A DNA stretch of 64,000 bases from Manihot esculenta (GCF_001659605.2 NC_035165.2:14556419-14620418); one strand, 5' to 3'. Positions 36,098 to 47,890 are shown, numbered from the stretch's first letter. Notes: generated by a model from the letters alone, not told the origin. Made by a program: numbers and translations.

Positions 36098-36563
36098 AAC
36101 TCTCCTAGATTGCACCAGATTCAACCCATGCACTCTTCTTTTCTATGTCAACGCTGACAGATCTCAGATGGGCAAGATCAATCAGCACAAATTTTTCTTC
36201 AGAAACAAAAGACAGGCCTTCATATTCATGACCTCCACTTCGTATCCTTATCTGCATATCATATGTCTTGGCACAAACAATGGCAGTTTGGATGTGAGAT
36301 TCATGAAATGGGGTGATAATAAATCCAGGTTTCGTATTTGAAGTGTTCAAGAATCTGAGGTTTCGAACAGAGGATTGAAAGACAGATGAGTAAGGGGAGG
36401 TATTTTTGGCGAGGACAACTTCTGAAATTGGCTTGGAATAATTCAGTAAATTAGAAGAAAAGCACTGCAAAAAATTATCATCAAGTGAATCTGAAGTCAC
36501 GCATGAAAATGAGGCTAAAAGGGTAAGAAGTAGAGAAACTATAACAGAGCTTGACGTGGCCAT
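36098..36563 (-). pseudogene. BBE-like gene 1, N-terminal part (FAD-linked oxidase)
   Basis: From an ATG at 36563 the minus strand encodes a secretory signal (MATSSSVIVSLLLTLLASF), a short mature start (DSLDDNFLQCFSSN) and the first half of the FAD-binding fold, including RSGGHEYEG, whose histidine carries covalent FAD in the family. The frame is open to the copia F border at 36098 (VESGAI). BBE-like enzymes are secreted flavoproteins that oxidise alkaloids, cannabinoids, monolignols or oligosaccharides; the substrate cannot be told from this. The rest of the gene lies 28 kb away at 7815-7962 and is itself truncated, so the gene is dead. An upstream in-frame ATG at 36731 is less likely, because it lies ahead of the clear signal peptide. 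Confidence 0.9.
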
Positions 36564-36900
36564 TTTTGATATCTCAGCTCCTTTCTGAAAGATCAACGAG
36601 AGATATTTGACATTTATAGACATTAGACACCCAGTTTGCGTTTGAAGAATGATCTCTATACATTGAAAGAATGGAAAATTCAGAGTTGAAAATGAAGAGA
36701 AACTAATTGGATAACCACTGGCATATGACACATTTTCTTGTTGAAAGCATCAGCAAATATTTTAGTTCAGGAATCATGATAATATGCTTCACAGCTTGAA
36801 GGAATAATCAATTATGATATAAAGATTGATGTCTTTACGCAATGATCCTTATGCCATTCAAGAATCAACAGCCCCTTCAGGTTTGATGAACGATCAGAAT
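36564..36900. other. 5' flank of BBE-like gene 1, similar to flank of copy 2
   Basis: The stretch around 36735-36830 (GAAAGCATCAGCAAATATT, TTCAGGAATCAT, GGAATAATCAATTA) recurs at 41080-41200 upstream of BBE-like copy 2, so the tandem duplication took the promoter region with it. Confidence 0.7.
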
Positions 36901-38768
36901 GTGGTTTGATTATTAGCAAATTTGGCCGGCAAGAGCATAGGTGTTGTTGTTTGTAATGTAGGTTCAATGGGAGGCACCGGCAGGTTTAGCTTGATGATGA
37001 GTGTATTGAGTAAATCTGATGAGTCGGGATCTTTTTATTTTTTTTTTTTAAAAAGTAAATTTAAAATTTCACTAGTTATGGAGAAATATTTTATGAGGTT
37101 TTTTGATGAAAAAACTTATCTTATCCTAGTGTACTCTGAATTTAAAATAAAAATATTTACGGATTTTAAGTAAAGGATTCTATATTTATATTTTGAATTT
37201 ATGATAAATTGAGTATACTGTATTACTTAGCACTTAGCATTGACATAATTGAGTTTGTGGAATATAATTATGTTGAAAAAATTGCAAAGGTATTCAGTTG
37301 CTTCTTTTAAAAAATTACAATATTTCTGATTTTCACAGGGATTACTTATTTAATTAAAAATTATTAAAAAATAAAATAAAAGTATTAAAAAATGGAGCTT
37401 CTCCTTCTACTAAAAAAAGTGATTCCTATAAATGCAAAATATTAATTATTTTGTTATGTATACTTTGTACCTTATTGATATTCAAATCGGAGATTCTAAA
37501 ACTTAAAAAATTATTTTAATATAAATGATTTAAAGTCGAATGTAATTCAAGTAAATATAAGAGAAGAGATGGCTATTATTCTGACTAGAATGTTGAATAA
37601 TCCATATTTAATTCAAACACATGACAAACAATAAATAATCCCATTAGCCAGTAGTCAAATCAAATGGGCATATAGTGAAGTTGGAGATTCAATTCTTACG
37701 TCTCTCTCCTATCTTTATTTATTTTTTACGTAGAAGAATGAAAATGGAAATTATCTATAAGATGAATTAGAAAAGACTATTTATTGATCCACATGGAAAT
37801 ATTAACAATATGTATTTAAAAAATATTGATTGTTAGCACTTAAGATAGTATAATTTGGCACGTAACTCTTAGCCTATAAGATATAAAACTGTAATGAATA
37901 AGTGTTTTTTTTTTTTTTTTTTGACAAAGTTTGTATATCTTAGAAGTTGAACGATGAGTTTTCTTGCTGAAAAAAAAAAACAAGGAAGAAGAAGAGGAAA
38001 AGTTAATGAGAAGTTCAGAAGAGGATCGAGGGGATAATACGGCTCCACCATTTCATGGTGTAATACATCATCACAACATAGCCATCAGTCTTCACACAGC
38101 CAAACTCGAGGCACCATTTCGTCACCCTCTTTAAAGCTTACTGTTTACACCAGCCATCAATTTGGGCTAGGCTCGTACAGGAGCTTTTTATATTTATCCA
38201 GCTTTTTAGACGAATGTCTTTTACTCGAATCAATTTAGAGGAGTATTTTAATGTAATATATAAAATAAAAAGACAATTAAATTAGTTAGGTAAAAGTACA
38301 TCAACACGTCCCTATTCAACATTACATTTAAAGAATCAAGCAGAAGGATGAGTCCATCTGCCACCAGTCACCAAGTTCCCTACAACGCGAGAGGAAGACT
38401 GGATGCGTTGTAATTAAGAAGACTACCAAGCCTGAAGAAAAGAAGCAGCATGCGAAACATGTCTACAACTGAGCCATCACACCCATGGATCAAAGATTCA
38501 ACCCAACCAATAAAATTATGATCAGTTGAAGAATCTCCAAGAGGAACAGGAGCTACCCGCAAAAGAGCCAGTTGCCGGCATTCTACAGCGGCCCGACACC
38601 CCATAAAATACTTTTTTTTCTGGTATGAATAATCAAGAGTTTAAAGAAAATTAGTGATTTTAAAATAAAATTTTGATAATTATATGCAATTAATTATGAA
38701 TATATAGAAATTGCAGTTTGGGGATATGCATACAAATCATACATATAGGAACAATCACTAACATGAAA
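36901..38768. other. AT-rich intergenic region
   Basis: Mostly A/T-rich, with homopolymer runs near 37907-37925 and 37970-37980. A 74-codon minus-strand ORF at 38380-38604 in a more GC-balanced patch (38340-38610) is not recognised and lacks support as a gene; the patch may be a gene relic. Nothing else found. Confidence 0.6.
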
Positions 38769-40320
38769 TTAGTTCCAGTTCCTATTATGCAGCGATGGAA
38801 GCACAGGAATGCTTTGTTCATTCCTGAAGAAGTTGGCAGGATCTGTTTCAGTCCTTACTTTTGCTAATCTCTTAAAGTTGCTCTTGAAATACTTCAAACC
38901 CCAAACACTTGCTTGTGCAAAGCTGGTGTTGCCATTTTTGTCCCTTCCGAGATCAAGATCCCTATAGTTGAAGTAGGCAGCTCTGGGTGACTTCGACACA
39001 TATGGTGCCATGTACGAGTACAGACTTCTCAACCACTGGAAGTGCTGCTCCGTTTCCTCTTCCTCATCCCAAGTTACCATGTATTGGATTTTGTATATAT
39101 TTCCTCTTCTGTGAGGGAATGGTGTTTCTGAATCCTTAGTCTCACTCATTTTTCCTCCATAAGGTGTCAAGATCAGTTCTGATGTCTCTTCTTCAAGAAG
39201 CTTTTTGTACAGCCCTTTCAATCCTGTTTTTGAAATGGGTTCCTTCACATAATCTGATTTTGCTTTGAAGAAGCCCTTGAATTGTGCTGTCCGGTTAAGC
39301 AGAACTTCTAAGGATTCGCTTGTTGAGAATCCTACGAAGTAGAGGACAGATTGAATCCAACTCAATTCAGTGCAGTTTTCGCGCTTTAAGCCCAGTTCTG
39401 GGAAATTTTCTCGCATCACTGGAACAAGGATTTCTGCTTCTCCGAGGTACAATGAATCGAATGAGATTTGAATGGTTTTTTTGTTATTGGAGCTGGCATT
39501 CACAACTTCTGTAACTGCTTGGATGAAGAGGTCTTCAGGAAGCTTATGTCCTATCCTTTGCCACTTCTGAAAAAGCTTGTTTCCACCTTGTTCCAAGGTT
39601 TTTGCAACTTTAAAAACCAACCTCACTTTCCATGAAAAAATGATTCCAAAGCTCATTCCTCCTCTAATGGCCCAAAAAAGATCTTCTCCCATGGATTTTC
39701 TGTCCAGAATTCTTCCATTAATAACAACTACCTTAGCATCAACAACAGTATCAGCTGCTAAACCGTATTTCCGAAATATGGTCCCGAATCCACCTCCGCT
39801 AATGTGTCCCCCAACGCCTACAGTAATACAGCTACCAGCTGGGAAGCCATGGACGTTGCTTTTCTCTGCAATTTTATAATACAACTCTCCTAGAGTTGCA
39901 CCAGACTCAACCCATGCATTCTCCTTTTCTATGTCAACGTTGATTGTTCTCAGATGCGCAAGATCAATCAGCACAAATTTTTCTTCAGAAACATAAGACA
40001 GGGCTTCATAATCATGGCCTCCACTTCGTACCTTGTCTGCATGTCATATGTCTTGGCACAAACAATGGCAGCTTGGATGTGAGATTCGTGAAATTGGGTG
40101 ATAATAAACTCAGGTTTCGCAGTTGAAGTGTTCAAGAATCTGAGGTAAGTAATCGGAGGTATTTTTGGAGAGGACAACTTCTGAAATTGGCTTGGAATAA
40201 TTCAGTAAATTAGAAGAAAAGCCCTTCAAAAAGTTATCGTAGTGAATCTGAAGTCACACATGAAAATGAGGCCAAAAGGGTAAGAAGTAAAGAAAGTACT
40301 ACAGAGCTTGACATAGCCAT
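38769..40320 (-). pseudogene. BBE-like gene 2 (FAD-linked oxidase), frameshifted N-terminus
   Basis: From an ATG at 40320 comes a signal peptide (MAMSSSVVLSLLLTLLASF). The frame then breaks in the early mature region, a stretch of about 30 bp is missing relative to copy 1 (near 40145), and another frameshift lies near 40036. From about 40030 to the stop at 38769 the frame is open for more than 400 codons: RSGGHDYEA (histidine for covalent FAD), [20 protein letters not shown] (cysteine for the second covalent bond plus glycine loop), substrate-binding domain, [10 protein letters not shown], and the BBE C-terminal domain [19 protein letters not shown]...FFRNEQSIP. The catalytic body thus looks preserved and only the N-terminus is damaged. 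It is intronless, as is usual in the family. A truncated product starting at 39974 would lack half the FAD fold. Sequencing error could explain single indels but not the 30-bp loss. Confidence 0.9.
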
Positions 40321-41251
40321 TTTTAATCTCTTAGCTCCTTTCCAAGAGATAAATGAGAGATTTTTCACATTTATAGTTAGCAAATAATGGGAGAATTCTC
40401 TCATAACTGTCTAGCACTTTTTATCTGATTGATTGAAATATATTTATTACATTAATTATTTTTTTAATTATTATATATTTTAATTAATAAAATAATAAAT
40501 GTCAACTTTTTAATTAATTATTAAAATATTATATATTTTAACAAATAAAATAAATAGGTTTGAATAATTATTTCTTAAAATAATTGTTCCCAACATTTAC
40601 TGGAATGATCTCCAATGGAAAATTCAAAGTATAATCATTGTGGGCGACCGGAAAATTAAAATTTTAGTATTTATAAAAATCGAATTGAATTGATTTTAGT
40701 TAAAAACTGAATCAAACTGAATCGGTTTGATTCAATTCGATTCAGTTCGGTTTGATCAGTTTTGATTTTTAATAAATTTTTTATTTTTACACTTTATTTT
40801 TAATATTTTAAAATTTAATTAAAATATTTTAATTTTAATATAATTTAATTTCTCTATATTATTAAAAATAATATATTATTATCATTAATTGGTTCGATTT
40901 GATTTTTTCAATTTTTTTTAATCAAAATCAAATCGAATCGAAATAACTGAAATTTTTGAAATTACAAATTAAATCATATTAAATTAAATAAAAAACCGAA
41001 CTGAATTTTAAAATTATTTTAACTCAATTCATTTTTTCCTCGACGCCGCCGTAAGACACTTGACGAAAGCATCAGCAAATATTACACTTTCTTGATGAAA
41101 GCATCAGCAAATATTAATTCCGGGTTCTCTGCGGTTGGTTCAGGAATCATCATGTTAATATGCTTCTGGGAATAATCAATTACGACATAAAGATTAGTGT
41201 GACATTAATTGCAGTTTGTTGTAGTTTTTTAAGTGATTTTAAATATAATTA
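40321..41251. other. AT-rich region with a self-complementary repeat
   Basis: Roughly 40650-41020 has two inverted halves: GAATCGGTTTGATTCAATTC on the left and AAATCAAATCGAATCGAAAT on the right, around an A/T-rich centre. That is the form of a decayed MITE. Exact ends and target duplication were not resolved. 41080-41200 repeats the 5' flank of BBE-like gene 1. Confidence 0.5.
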
Positions 41252-42340
41252 TGAGAGATTTATAATTTAGTTCCTGGGTATTATCATTATTAATAAGTCA
41301 GTCCTTATATTTTTAAAAATATATTAAAACAACCTTATGTTTTATTTCCGTCAACGAAATAGTCCTTCTATCTATTTTTACCGTTAAAAATAATTTTAAA
41401 AAGACTAAATTACCCCACATTATTTTCCTCCTCCTCCTTCCTTTTCTTCTTCATCAATTCTTCCTCCTTCCGCTTTTTCTTCTGCTTCTGCTTCTTCTTC
41501 TTCTGCTTCTTCTTCTTCTTCTTTTGCTTCTTTTTTCTTCTTTTCTTCTTTTTCTTCTTTCTCTTCTTCTTCTACTCCTTCTTCTCCTTCTTCTTCTTCT
41601 TCTTCTTCTTCTTTTTCTTCTTTTTCTTTTTTTTCTTCTTTTTCTTCTTTCTCTTCTTCTTCTTCTCCTTCTTCTTCTTCTTCTTCTTCTCCTTCTTCTT
41701 CTTCTTCTTCTTCTTCTTCTTCTTTTTCTTCTTTTTCTTATTTTCTTCTTCTTCTTCTTCTTCTTCTTCTTCTTCTTTTTCTTCTTCTCTTTCTTCTTTT
41801 GAGGAGGAGGAGGAGGAGGAGGAGGAGGAGGAGGAGGAAAGAAAAGACAGGGACTATTTCGTTGATAAAAAGAAACAATAAGGACGTTTTAATATATTTC
41901 TAAAAATATAGGGAGGGACGATTTCGTTGACAGAAAGAAACGATGAGGAGGCACTATTTTGTTGACGGAAAGAAACGATAAGGACGTTTTAATAGATATG
42001 AGAAAAGATAGAGACTATTTTATTGATTAAAAAAAACGATAAGGACGTTTTAATAGATATGAAAAAAGATAAAAACGTTTTAATAGATTTTTGAAAATGT
42101 AAGGACTAACTTGTTAATAATAGCAATATCCAATGACTAAATAAATGGTTTTATTCGAGAGTAAAATTGGATTTTAAAAATTTTCTCTCCCCTCCTTTAT
42201 CTAATTTTAACGGAAAAGAGGACGGAAAGACTATTTCGTTGACGGAAAGAAAACATAAGGATGTTTTAATAAGTTTTTAAAAATACAGGGACTGACTTGT
42301 TAATAATGGCAATACCTAGAGACTAAATTATAAATCTCCC
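41252..42340. mobile_element. Fold-back element with long imperfect inverted ends
   Basis: The left end (GAGAGATTTATAATTTAGTTC) and the reverse complement of the right end (GGGAGATTTATAATTTAGTC) match, and the match continues imperfectly for about 150 bp (TTAATAAGTCAGTCC, TTCCGTCAACGAAATAGTC). TATAATTA flanks both sides (41244-41251 and 42341-42348). Long inverted ends with a duplication of 8-9 bp fit a Mutator-type MITE; 8 bp would also fit hAT. No transposase is encoded. The centre is a long CTT tract followed by GAG repeats, then repeated copies of the inner inverted-repeat motif (GTTGACGGAAAGAAACGATAA). Confidence 0.78.
41420..41837. repeat. Expanded CTT/CTC then GAG trinucleotide tract
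   Basis: About 400 bp of C/T-only sequence dominated by CTT, ending in a GAG run (41802-41837). It lies inside the fold-back element and translates into a false poly-Leu ORF. Confidence 0.95.
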
Positions 42341-43251
42341 TATAATTAATTCTATCTTCGTTATATAATTTTTATTTATTTATTTTAATTATTATTAATT
42401 TTTTAAAATTATAATAATATATAAATTAATTATTATAATTTTATTTTATTTTTAAAATATTTCTTAATATTTAATAAAATTTAATATATTTAAAATGAGT
42501 ATAATTAAAAAATTAATAAAAAATATATTTCTTAAGATGCGTAGAAAAACCAAATAGACAAAAATTTACAGAATGTAAAGAGTAATAATTATTAGCTAAT
42601 ATTATATCAATCCATAATATTTGTCCTGATAAAACTAATTAATAGTCTTAAAAAGTTTATAATAATTTGCTTAAAATACCCGAGAGTTATATTTTTTTAC
42701 ATATTAGTCTTAAATTTTTTAAAAATTAGTAAGAGTATATATGAAAAATAAAAATTAATATTATCTTAAAATTTTAAGTGATAAATAATTTAAAATAAAA
42801 TAATTTTACAAAATAATAATTTTTATAGAAGGAAATAATAGTTATTATGGGACAAAGAAATGGTTTGTAGCTTTGGTATGGAGGTGTGACGGCATACATA
42901 AGACCAAAAGTCAAATGACCAAAAGGTTCGCTCTTAATAATGGCTACTGTTTTGAAAATTTTTAAGAGATAATTATTACCATGTTTCTATAGTTTTATCT
43001 AATTAATTAAATTATTTTATATTTTATAAATTATATTAAAATATTTTTTGAATTGATTTTGTAAACAGTAAAAAACATCCATTTAAAAAGCACGTTATCG
43101 TTATGTCATCATAAAACGTTAAGAATATTTTTGTTTGAATCAGGAGAAAGGCAAACTCCATTAAAAGACCTAAAATGTAATATTCTAAATCCTTAACTCT
43201 AAAAGTATTCCCTCACACGAACATTTGATTCCCATTTTCTCTGTGTTAGAA
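42341..43251. other. AT-rich non-coding region
   Basis: Very A/T-rich; no gene or clear repeat found. Upstream of the MULE region; terminal inverted repeats were searched for by eye and not found. Confidence 0.5.
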
Positions 43252-43430
43252 ACTCAAATTCACTTTCTCTCTAGTCGCTATTACTGTTGACCATCCCACA
43301 ATCACTGGTACATTGTTTATTTTATTATTTGGTGGGTTAGGACTCAAATTCACTTTCTCTCTAGTCGCTATACTGTTGACCATCCCACAATCACTGGTAC
43401 ATTGTTTATTTTATTATTTGGTGGGTTAGG
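43252..43430. repeat. 90-bp tandem duplication upstream of the MULE ORFs
   Basis: Two adjacent copies (43252-43341 and 43342-43430) starting ACTCAAATTCACTTTCTCTC and ending GGTGGGTTAGG, differing by one base. Confidence 0.95.
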
Positions 43431-43601
43431 AGTGTCGGGAGCAAGAGTAGGAACCACTTTCATACTGTGGTCCACGAAGAAGAAGCACATTGTAAAGGTA
43501 AACTTCATTTTTTTATAATAGAATATTTTAGTACAAAATATTGTACTTTTGTTGATAGATTGGGAAGCATATTTTTTGGGTTTGAATGGGACCTAATCTA
43601 A

Positions 43602-46600
43602 ATGTATCTTTTGTTAATGCAAAATTATTTTAATGGTGATAGATTCGAGATGGAGTATGCTGATAGATACAAACTAATATTTGAATATGATGGGATGGAA
43701 GGTGAACTAAGGAATGTTCTTGCAGAGAGGTATTCTTACATACTCCTATTGGCCGATGTTCATAGGTTATTTAATTTGAAGCCTAAGGTTATCAATATTG
43801 TCACCGCTACTGAAATGAAAATTGATGATGATTTAGATTTAATAATAGTTTTTGATATACATAAGGATAATCTAACTATTTTATTCAAAGTAGTGAAGTA
43901 ATATGAGCCTGGTGTATTAAAAAACCTGGTGAGGATGAGTTGCCTAAGAGAATGCTTGATGAAGATGGTTGTAACTTGAACCTTTTAAGCAGTAATATTG
44001 GTAGTAGCAGAGGTAAGGGAGGAGTATGTCTTTGAGAGGCAGTCATACCTTAAGGCTAATTAGGGTTGCAAAAGAAGAGAGTGGGCTAAATGAAAGGACC
44101 TTCAACTCCAGCCCTATGTACTCCTGCCCCATATAACAGAGCATTTGAGTAATGCCACTAATGTTCAATTCACTAAACTCCCTTTAATCCAAGATCCTTT
44201 AACTAATGAAGAATCCTTGTCATATGAAGACCCTTTAATCAATGAAGACCCCGTAATCCAAGACCCTTTAACCAATAAAGACTCTTTGTCACATGAAGAC
44301 CCTTTAATCAATGAAGAACACTCTTCGTTACATAAAGACCCTTTAATTAATGACGACGCTTTAATCCAAGATCCTATAATCAATGAAGACCCATTAACCT
44401 AAGACCATGTAACTGAAGACCTTCTAACTTATGAAGATATTGCAGCACAAAACACACAAATTCATAAAGAGAGGCAATCAATTGATGTCACTATTGAAAT
44501 GGGCAGTAGGAGAAGTGTTTCTAGGGGAAGAATGAGAAGTGTTTTTAGGAGTAGAATGAGAAGTGGAGATAGAGGCAGAATGGGGTCTAGTGCTAAGGGT
44601 AGTAGAAATGGTACACATGGCAGTAGTTCAACAATACATAGGGAAAGAGTTGATGAAGGAGATGAAGAAGATGAACATTTGGTTGATAGTGATTGTGAGA
44701 TGTCATTTTCTGATAGTGAGGATGAGGAGTTTGTAGCACAAGGTGGAGTTGAATCTAAAAATGAATCAACTTATTCATCTCTTGAATCTAAAAATGGTTT
44801 ATCTAACATAGAGAGTGATAAAGAAGATGAGATAGAAGGTTTTGATAGAGATGAAGTTTAAAGCAACAGGAGATGACAAATAGTGATCCATTCAAAGGAA
44901 TGTATTATGATACATTCCAATATATTGAGGGAGAACGAATTGTTTATAGAGTTGGGCAAAGCTTTAAAGATGTGTATGCTGTGAGGGATGCATTGAGGGA
45001 CTATGTTATCCAAGGGGGTATGAATTAGTAGGAAAAAATATAACTTCAAGAGACTTACCATAACATGTGGCACTGAGGGTTGTCTATGCAGGTTATATGT
45101 CTCTGTTTTGGGAGATTAGATGACATTTATATTAAGAGTCTACAAGAGGAGCATACATGTGTTAGGACTATGGGGAATCAGAACTCAAATTGTACTACAA
45201 AATGGATTGTTGGAAAACTAAAGGATAAACTTAGAGCAGATCCAGACATGAGTTATGAACTCATGCAACATGAACTGCTTGAAAAATAGGGTTTAGAAGT
45301 TCCTATGTGGTAACTTTACAAAGCTAAGTGTATGGTTAAACACCAAATTGAGGATGTTCATTTTGATAGTTATAGGAAGCTAAAGAAATATGTTCATCTC
45401 CTGCAAATGTTTAATCCGGAGACAATAGTTAAGATCCAATCAGAACCAATTATTAATGAGGGAGATGCTATGGTATTCAAGAGGGTTTGGGTTATGTTTA
45501 AAGCTATAAAATTTGAATTTTTAAATGGTTGTAGGCCTTTTATTGGATTGGATGTTTGCCATTTGAAATGACCATTTGGTAGGATATTTCTATCTACTGT
45601 AGTGATGGATGAAAATAGAAGGGTGTTTCCTTTAGCCTTTGTTGTTGTTGAATCAGAATGTAATGATAGTTGGAGATTCTTTTTAGAGAATCTATATAAT
45701 TGCATTGGAGGGGGCACTGATAATAAGCCTTGGACTATAATGTCAGATAGATAAAAAGTATGTTTCTTTCCTTGATCTAATTTATCATGTTATATGTTTA
45801 TTGACTTACAATATTTTTTATTAAATTATTGAAAACATGGATTAGTTGATGTTGTTAGAGAAATTTTTTTCAATGCCTATCATAGACATTGTTGTAGGCA
45901 CCTATACATGAACTTCAAAAAAGAATTTCCAAGACTAATGTTCAAAGCTGACTTCTGGAATACAGCAAAGTCAACCCACAACTATGAGTTCTGACTTCAC
46001 ATGGATAATTTGAAACCAAAGAAAGAGCAGAAGCCCTATGATTGGCTGATAAAGGTTCCAATGTCCCAATGGAGTGAACATGCCTTTTGGCTAGAAGCAA
46101 AATGTGATTATTACACCAACAACATCATAGAATCTTTCAATGCATGGTAGGCAAGTTAAAAGGACTTCCTTTAATTAACATTGTTGACACTGTGAGATCA
46201 AAGTGTATGTCGAGATTTTATAAGAGATACAAAAAGGCATGCACTTAGGAGGAGAAAGTGACTCCTAACACTAGAAAAGTTTTAGATAAGGTCATTCAAA
46301 TGAGCAGGTTTTTGAGGCTAATTCTAGGGAGAAATAATGGATATGAGATTCATGAGGGGCCATATAGGTTTGTTGTTAGCTTAGAGAAGAGGAGTTGTAC
46401 TTGTGGTTAGTGAGATATTAGTGGTCTCCCATGTAAGCATGCAGCTAGGGCCATTGGGTATAAAAAAAGAGACATACAAGATTAGTGTCATGAGTATTAT
46501 TATGTCTCTACATACAAGAAGGTATATGAAGGGGCTATACATGCAATCCCTCAAAGGGATATGGATTCAAATGAAGAATTTCCTCCAATAGAACTACCAC

Positions 46601-46960
46601 CATTGAAGAGACAAACTGGTAGACCTAGAAGGGCAAGAAAAAGAGGAGATGATGAACCACCAACCAAAAAAATAAGATTATCCACTGTTGTCTATGCACA
46701 CTGTAAACAGATGGGGCACAATAAAGGAACTTGCTGGTATGCTCCAACTAGAGTAAGAGTCACAATAAGATGCACTTATTTCAGTTACTTTTTATCATTG
46801 ACAGTGATGTTTGTTTATGTTCTTATCTTTTAGAGAAATAGACTATTAGCATTTATTACAAATGATCAACCTGTAACTACATCTAAAAGTCAAGTAAATG
46901 CTGCCACTGCATTTGGAAATCATCAGCCTACTAGAGCTTCTGCATAGTCACTTGGATTTG
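43602..46960 (+). pseudogene. Mutator-like (MULE) transposase, decayed
   Basis: Plus-strand remnants in order: an N-terminal ORF (43602-43901, unrecognised); a repeat region of DPL(I/T)NE(D/E) units (44145-44402); a basic then acidic stretch (44499-44861); a MuDR-type DNA-binding block (FKGMYYDTF, VGQSFKDVYAVRDALRDY); the MULE catalytic domain with RPFIGLDVCHLK (Asp codon 45551-45553), the second Asp in MSDR (45746-45748) and the Glu in IIESFNAW (46130-46132); a SWIM zinc finger (RRSCTCG... then ISGLPCKHA) near 46393-46440; and a tail with TGRPRRARKRGDDEPPTKK and a CX2CX4HX4C-like knuckle (AHCKQMGHNKGTC, first Cys lost). The interval about 45757-45840 looks like an intron. Many stops interrupt it, so it encodes no active transposase. 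MULE ends were not found. Confidence 0.87.
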
Positions 46961-47488
46961 AATTGAATTGATGAATCTAATTGTGAATTACTTATGATTT
47001 GGTTGGATGAATATCACTAATTTGGTCTTTTTGGGCTTCAGTTAATAGTTATATGTATTTTGGATTGGATTTTGTATATTTTTTATGGATATACATCAGT
47101 ATGCTTTTTAGGGGGCAAAATCAATTTGGTTGCTATAAACACATGTTTATATTTCACATGTATTTTAACAACCTAATTTCTTTATAATTTGAAAACAATG
47201 TAATAGCAGCTTATGAATGCAATAGAAACATTGGGTATTTTGTTAATTTGAGTTTTATTATTGTTTATGTCTTTCAATTATGGGTGTTAATATTATTATA
47301 ACACAATCTCTAAACATAACCAAACATAAAAAAATGTTTTTATGCTATAAATATAAATCATAATTCAAACCAAAATAACTATCTGCTTCCATTGAACCAC
47401 ACTTAAAATACATACAAATATATTATGATGAATAAAAAGGAACATTGTCATGGTTAAAAAATAACTCCTAACTAGTCATTTTTTTAAC
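46961..47488. other. Non-coding stretch between MULE transposase and GRF ORF
   Basis: AT-rich, convergent 3' flanks of the two genes. No other feature seen. Confidence 0.6.
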
Positions 47489-47890
47489 TTAAGTTGACTT
47501 CAACTCAAACACTACAATTACAACAATAAGGATAGCCATTATTGACTTCAAATGCCCTAATAGCATCTCAATCCTTTCTAGCTTTATACATAATTCCTTG
47601 TTATCTTTCTTAATCTTCAATAAATCAGTTTTATTCTCTTCAAGAAGTCTTGCATTTCCATCATTTTTGTGTTCAATAGATCTAGTATTTTGGATGACAG
47701 TAGCAGTAGCAGTAGCAGGAATGACCCAATTGAGAAAGCTTCCACATTTATTGTCCATACAATAATAATATAATTTGTTAGGGTTCTCCTTAGACTTCGA
47801 AATTCTTATCCCTCCCCGCTTTCCATATCTGCAATTCATATTTAAAAACCTTCCTAGCTCATTTCCACCAATACTACTTGAATTTGACAT
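47489..47890 (-). CDS. Small GRF-type zinc-finger protein with C-terminal membrane segment
   Basis: A complete 133-codon ORF starting MSNSSSIGGNELGRF. Residues about 18-56 resemble a GRF zinc finger: NCRYGKRGGIRISKSKENPN, then YYYCMDNKCGSFLNWV. One expected metal ligand (the second Cys of the C-x-C pair) is a Tyr, so binding may be impaired. A coiled-coil stretch follows (about 80-112, KTDLLKIKKDNKELCIKLER), then a hydrophobic C-terminal segment (IMAILIVVIVVFEL). Small plant proteins of this layout are often found near MULEs. It is convergent with the MULE transposase and open throughout, while the transposase is full of stops. It could be a second MULE gene or a captured host gene. Expression is not shown. 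Confidence 0.6.
   Translation of the reverse strand: MSNSSSIGGNELGRFLNMNCRYGKRGGIRISKSKENPNKLYYYCMDNKCGSFLNWVIPATATATVIQNTRSIEHKNDGNARLLEENKTDLLKIKKDNKELCIKLERIEMLLGHLKSIMAILIVVIVVFELKST

Noticed and set aside
36922..37173. 83-codon plus-strand ORF near BBE-like gene 1
   Set aside because: AT-rich, poly-Phe run from a T tract, no recognisable motif.
38380..38604. 74-codon minus-strand ORF as a gene
   Set aside because: No recognised domain, no continuation, and no supporting signals; reported only in the gap note.
41524..41802. Poly-leucine ORF
   Set aside because: It is a translation of the CTT tract in the fold-back element and has no protein-like composition.
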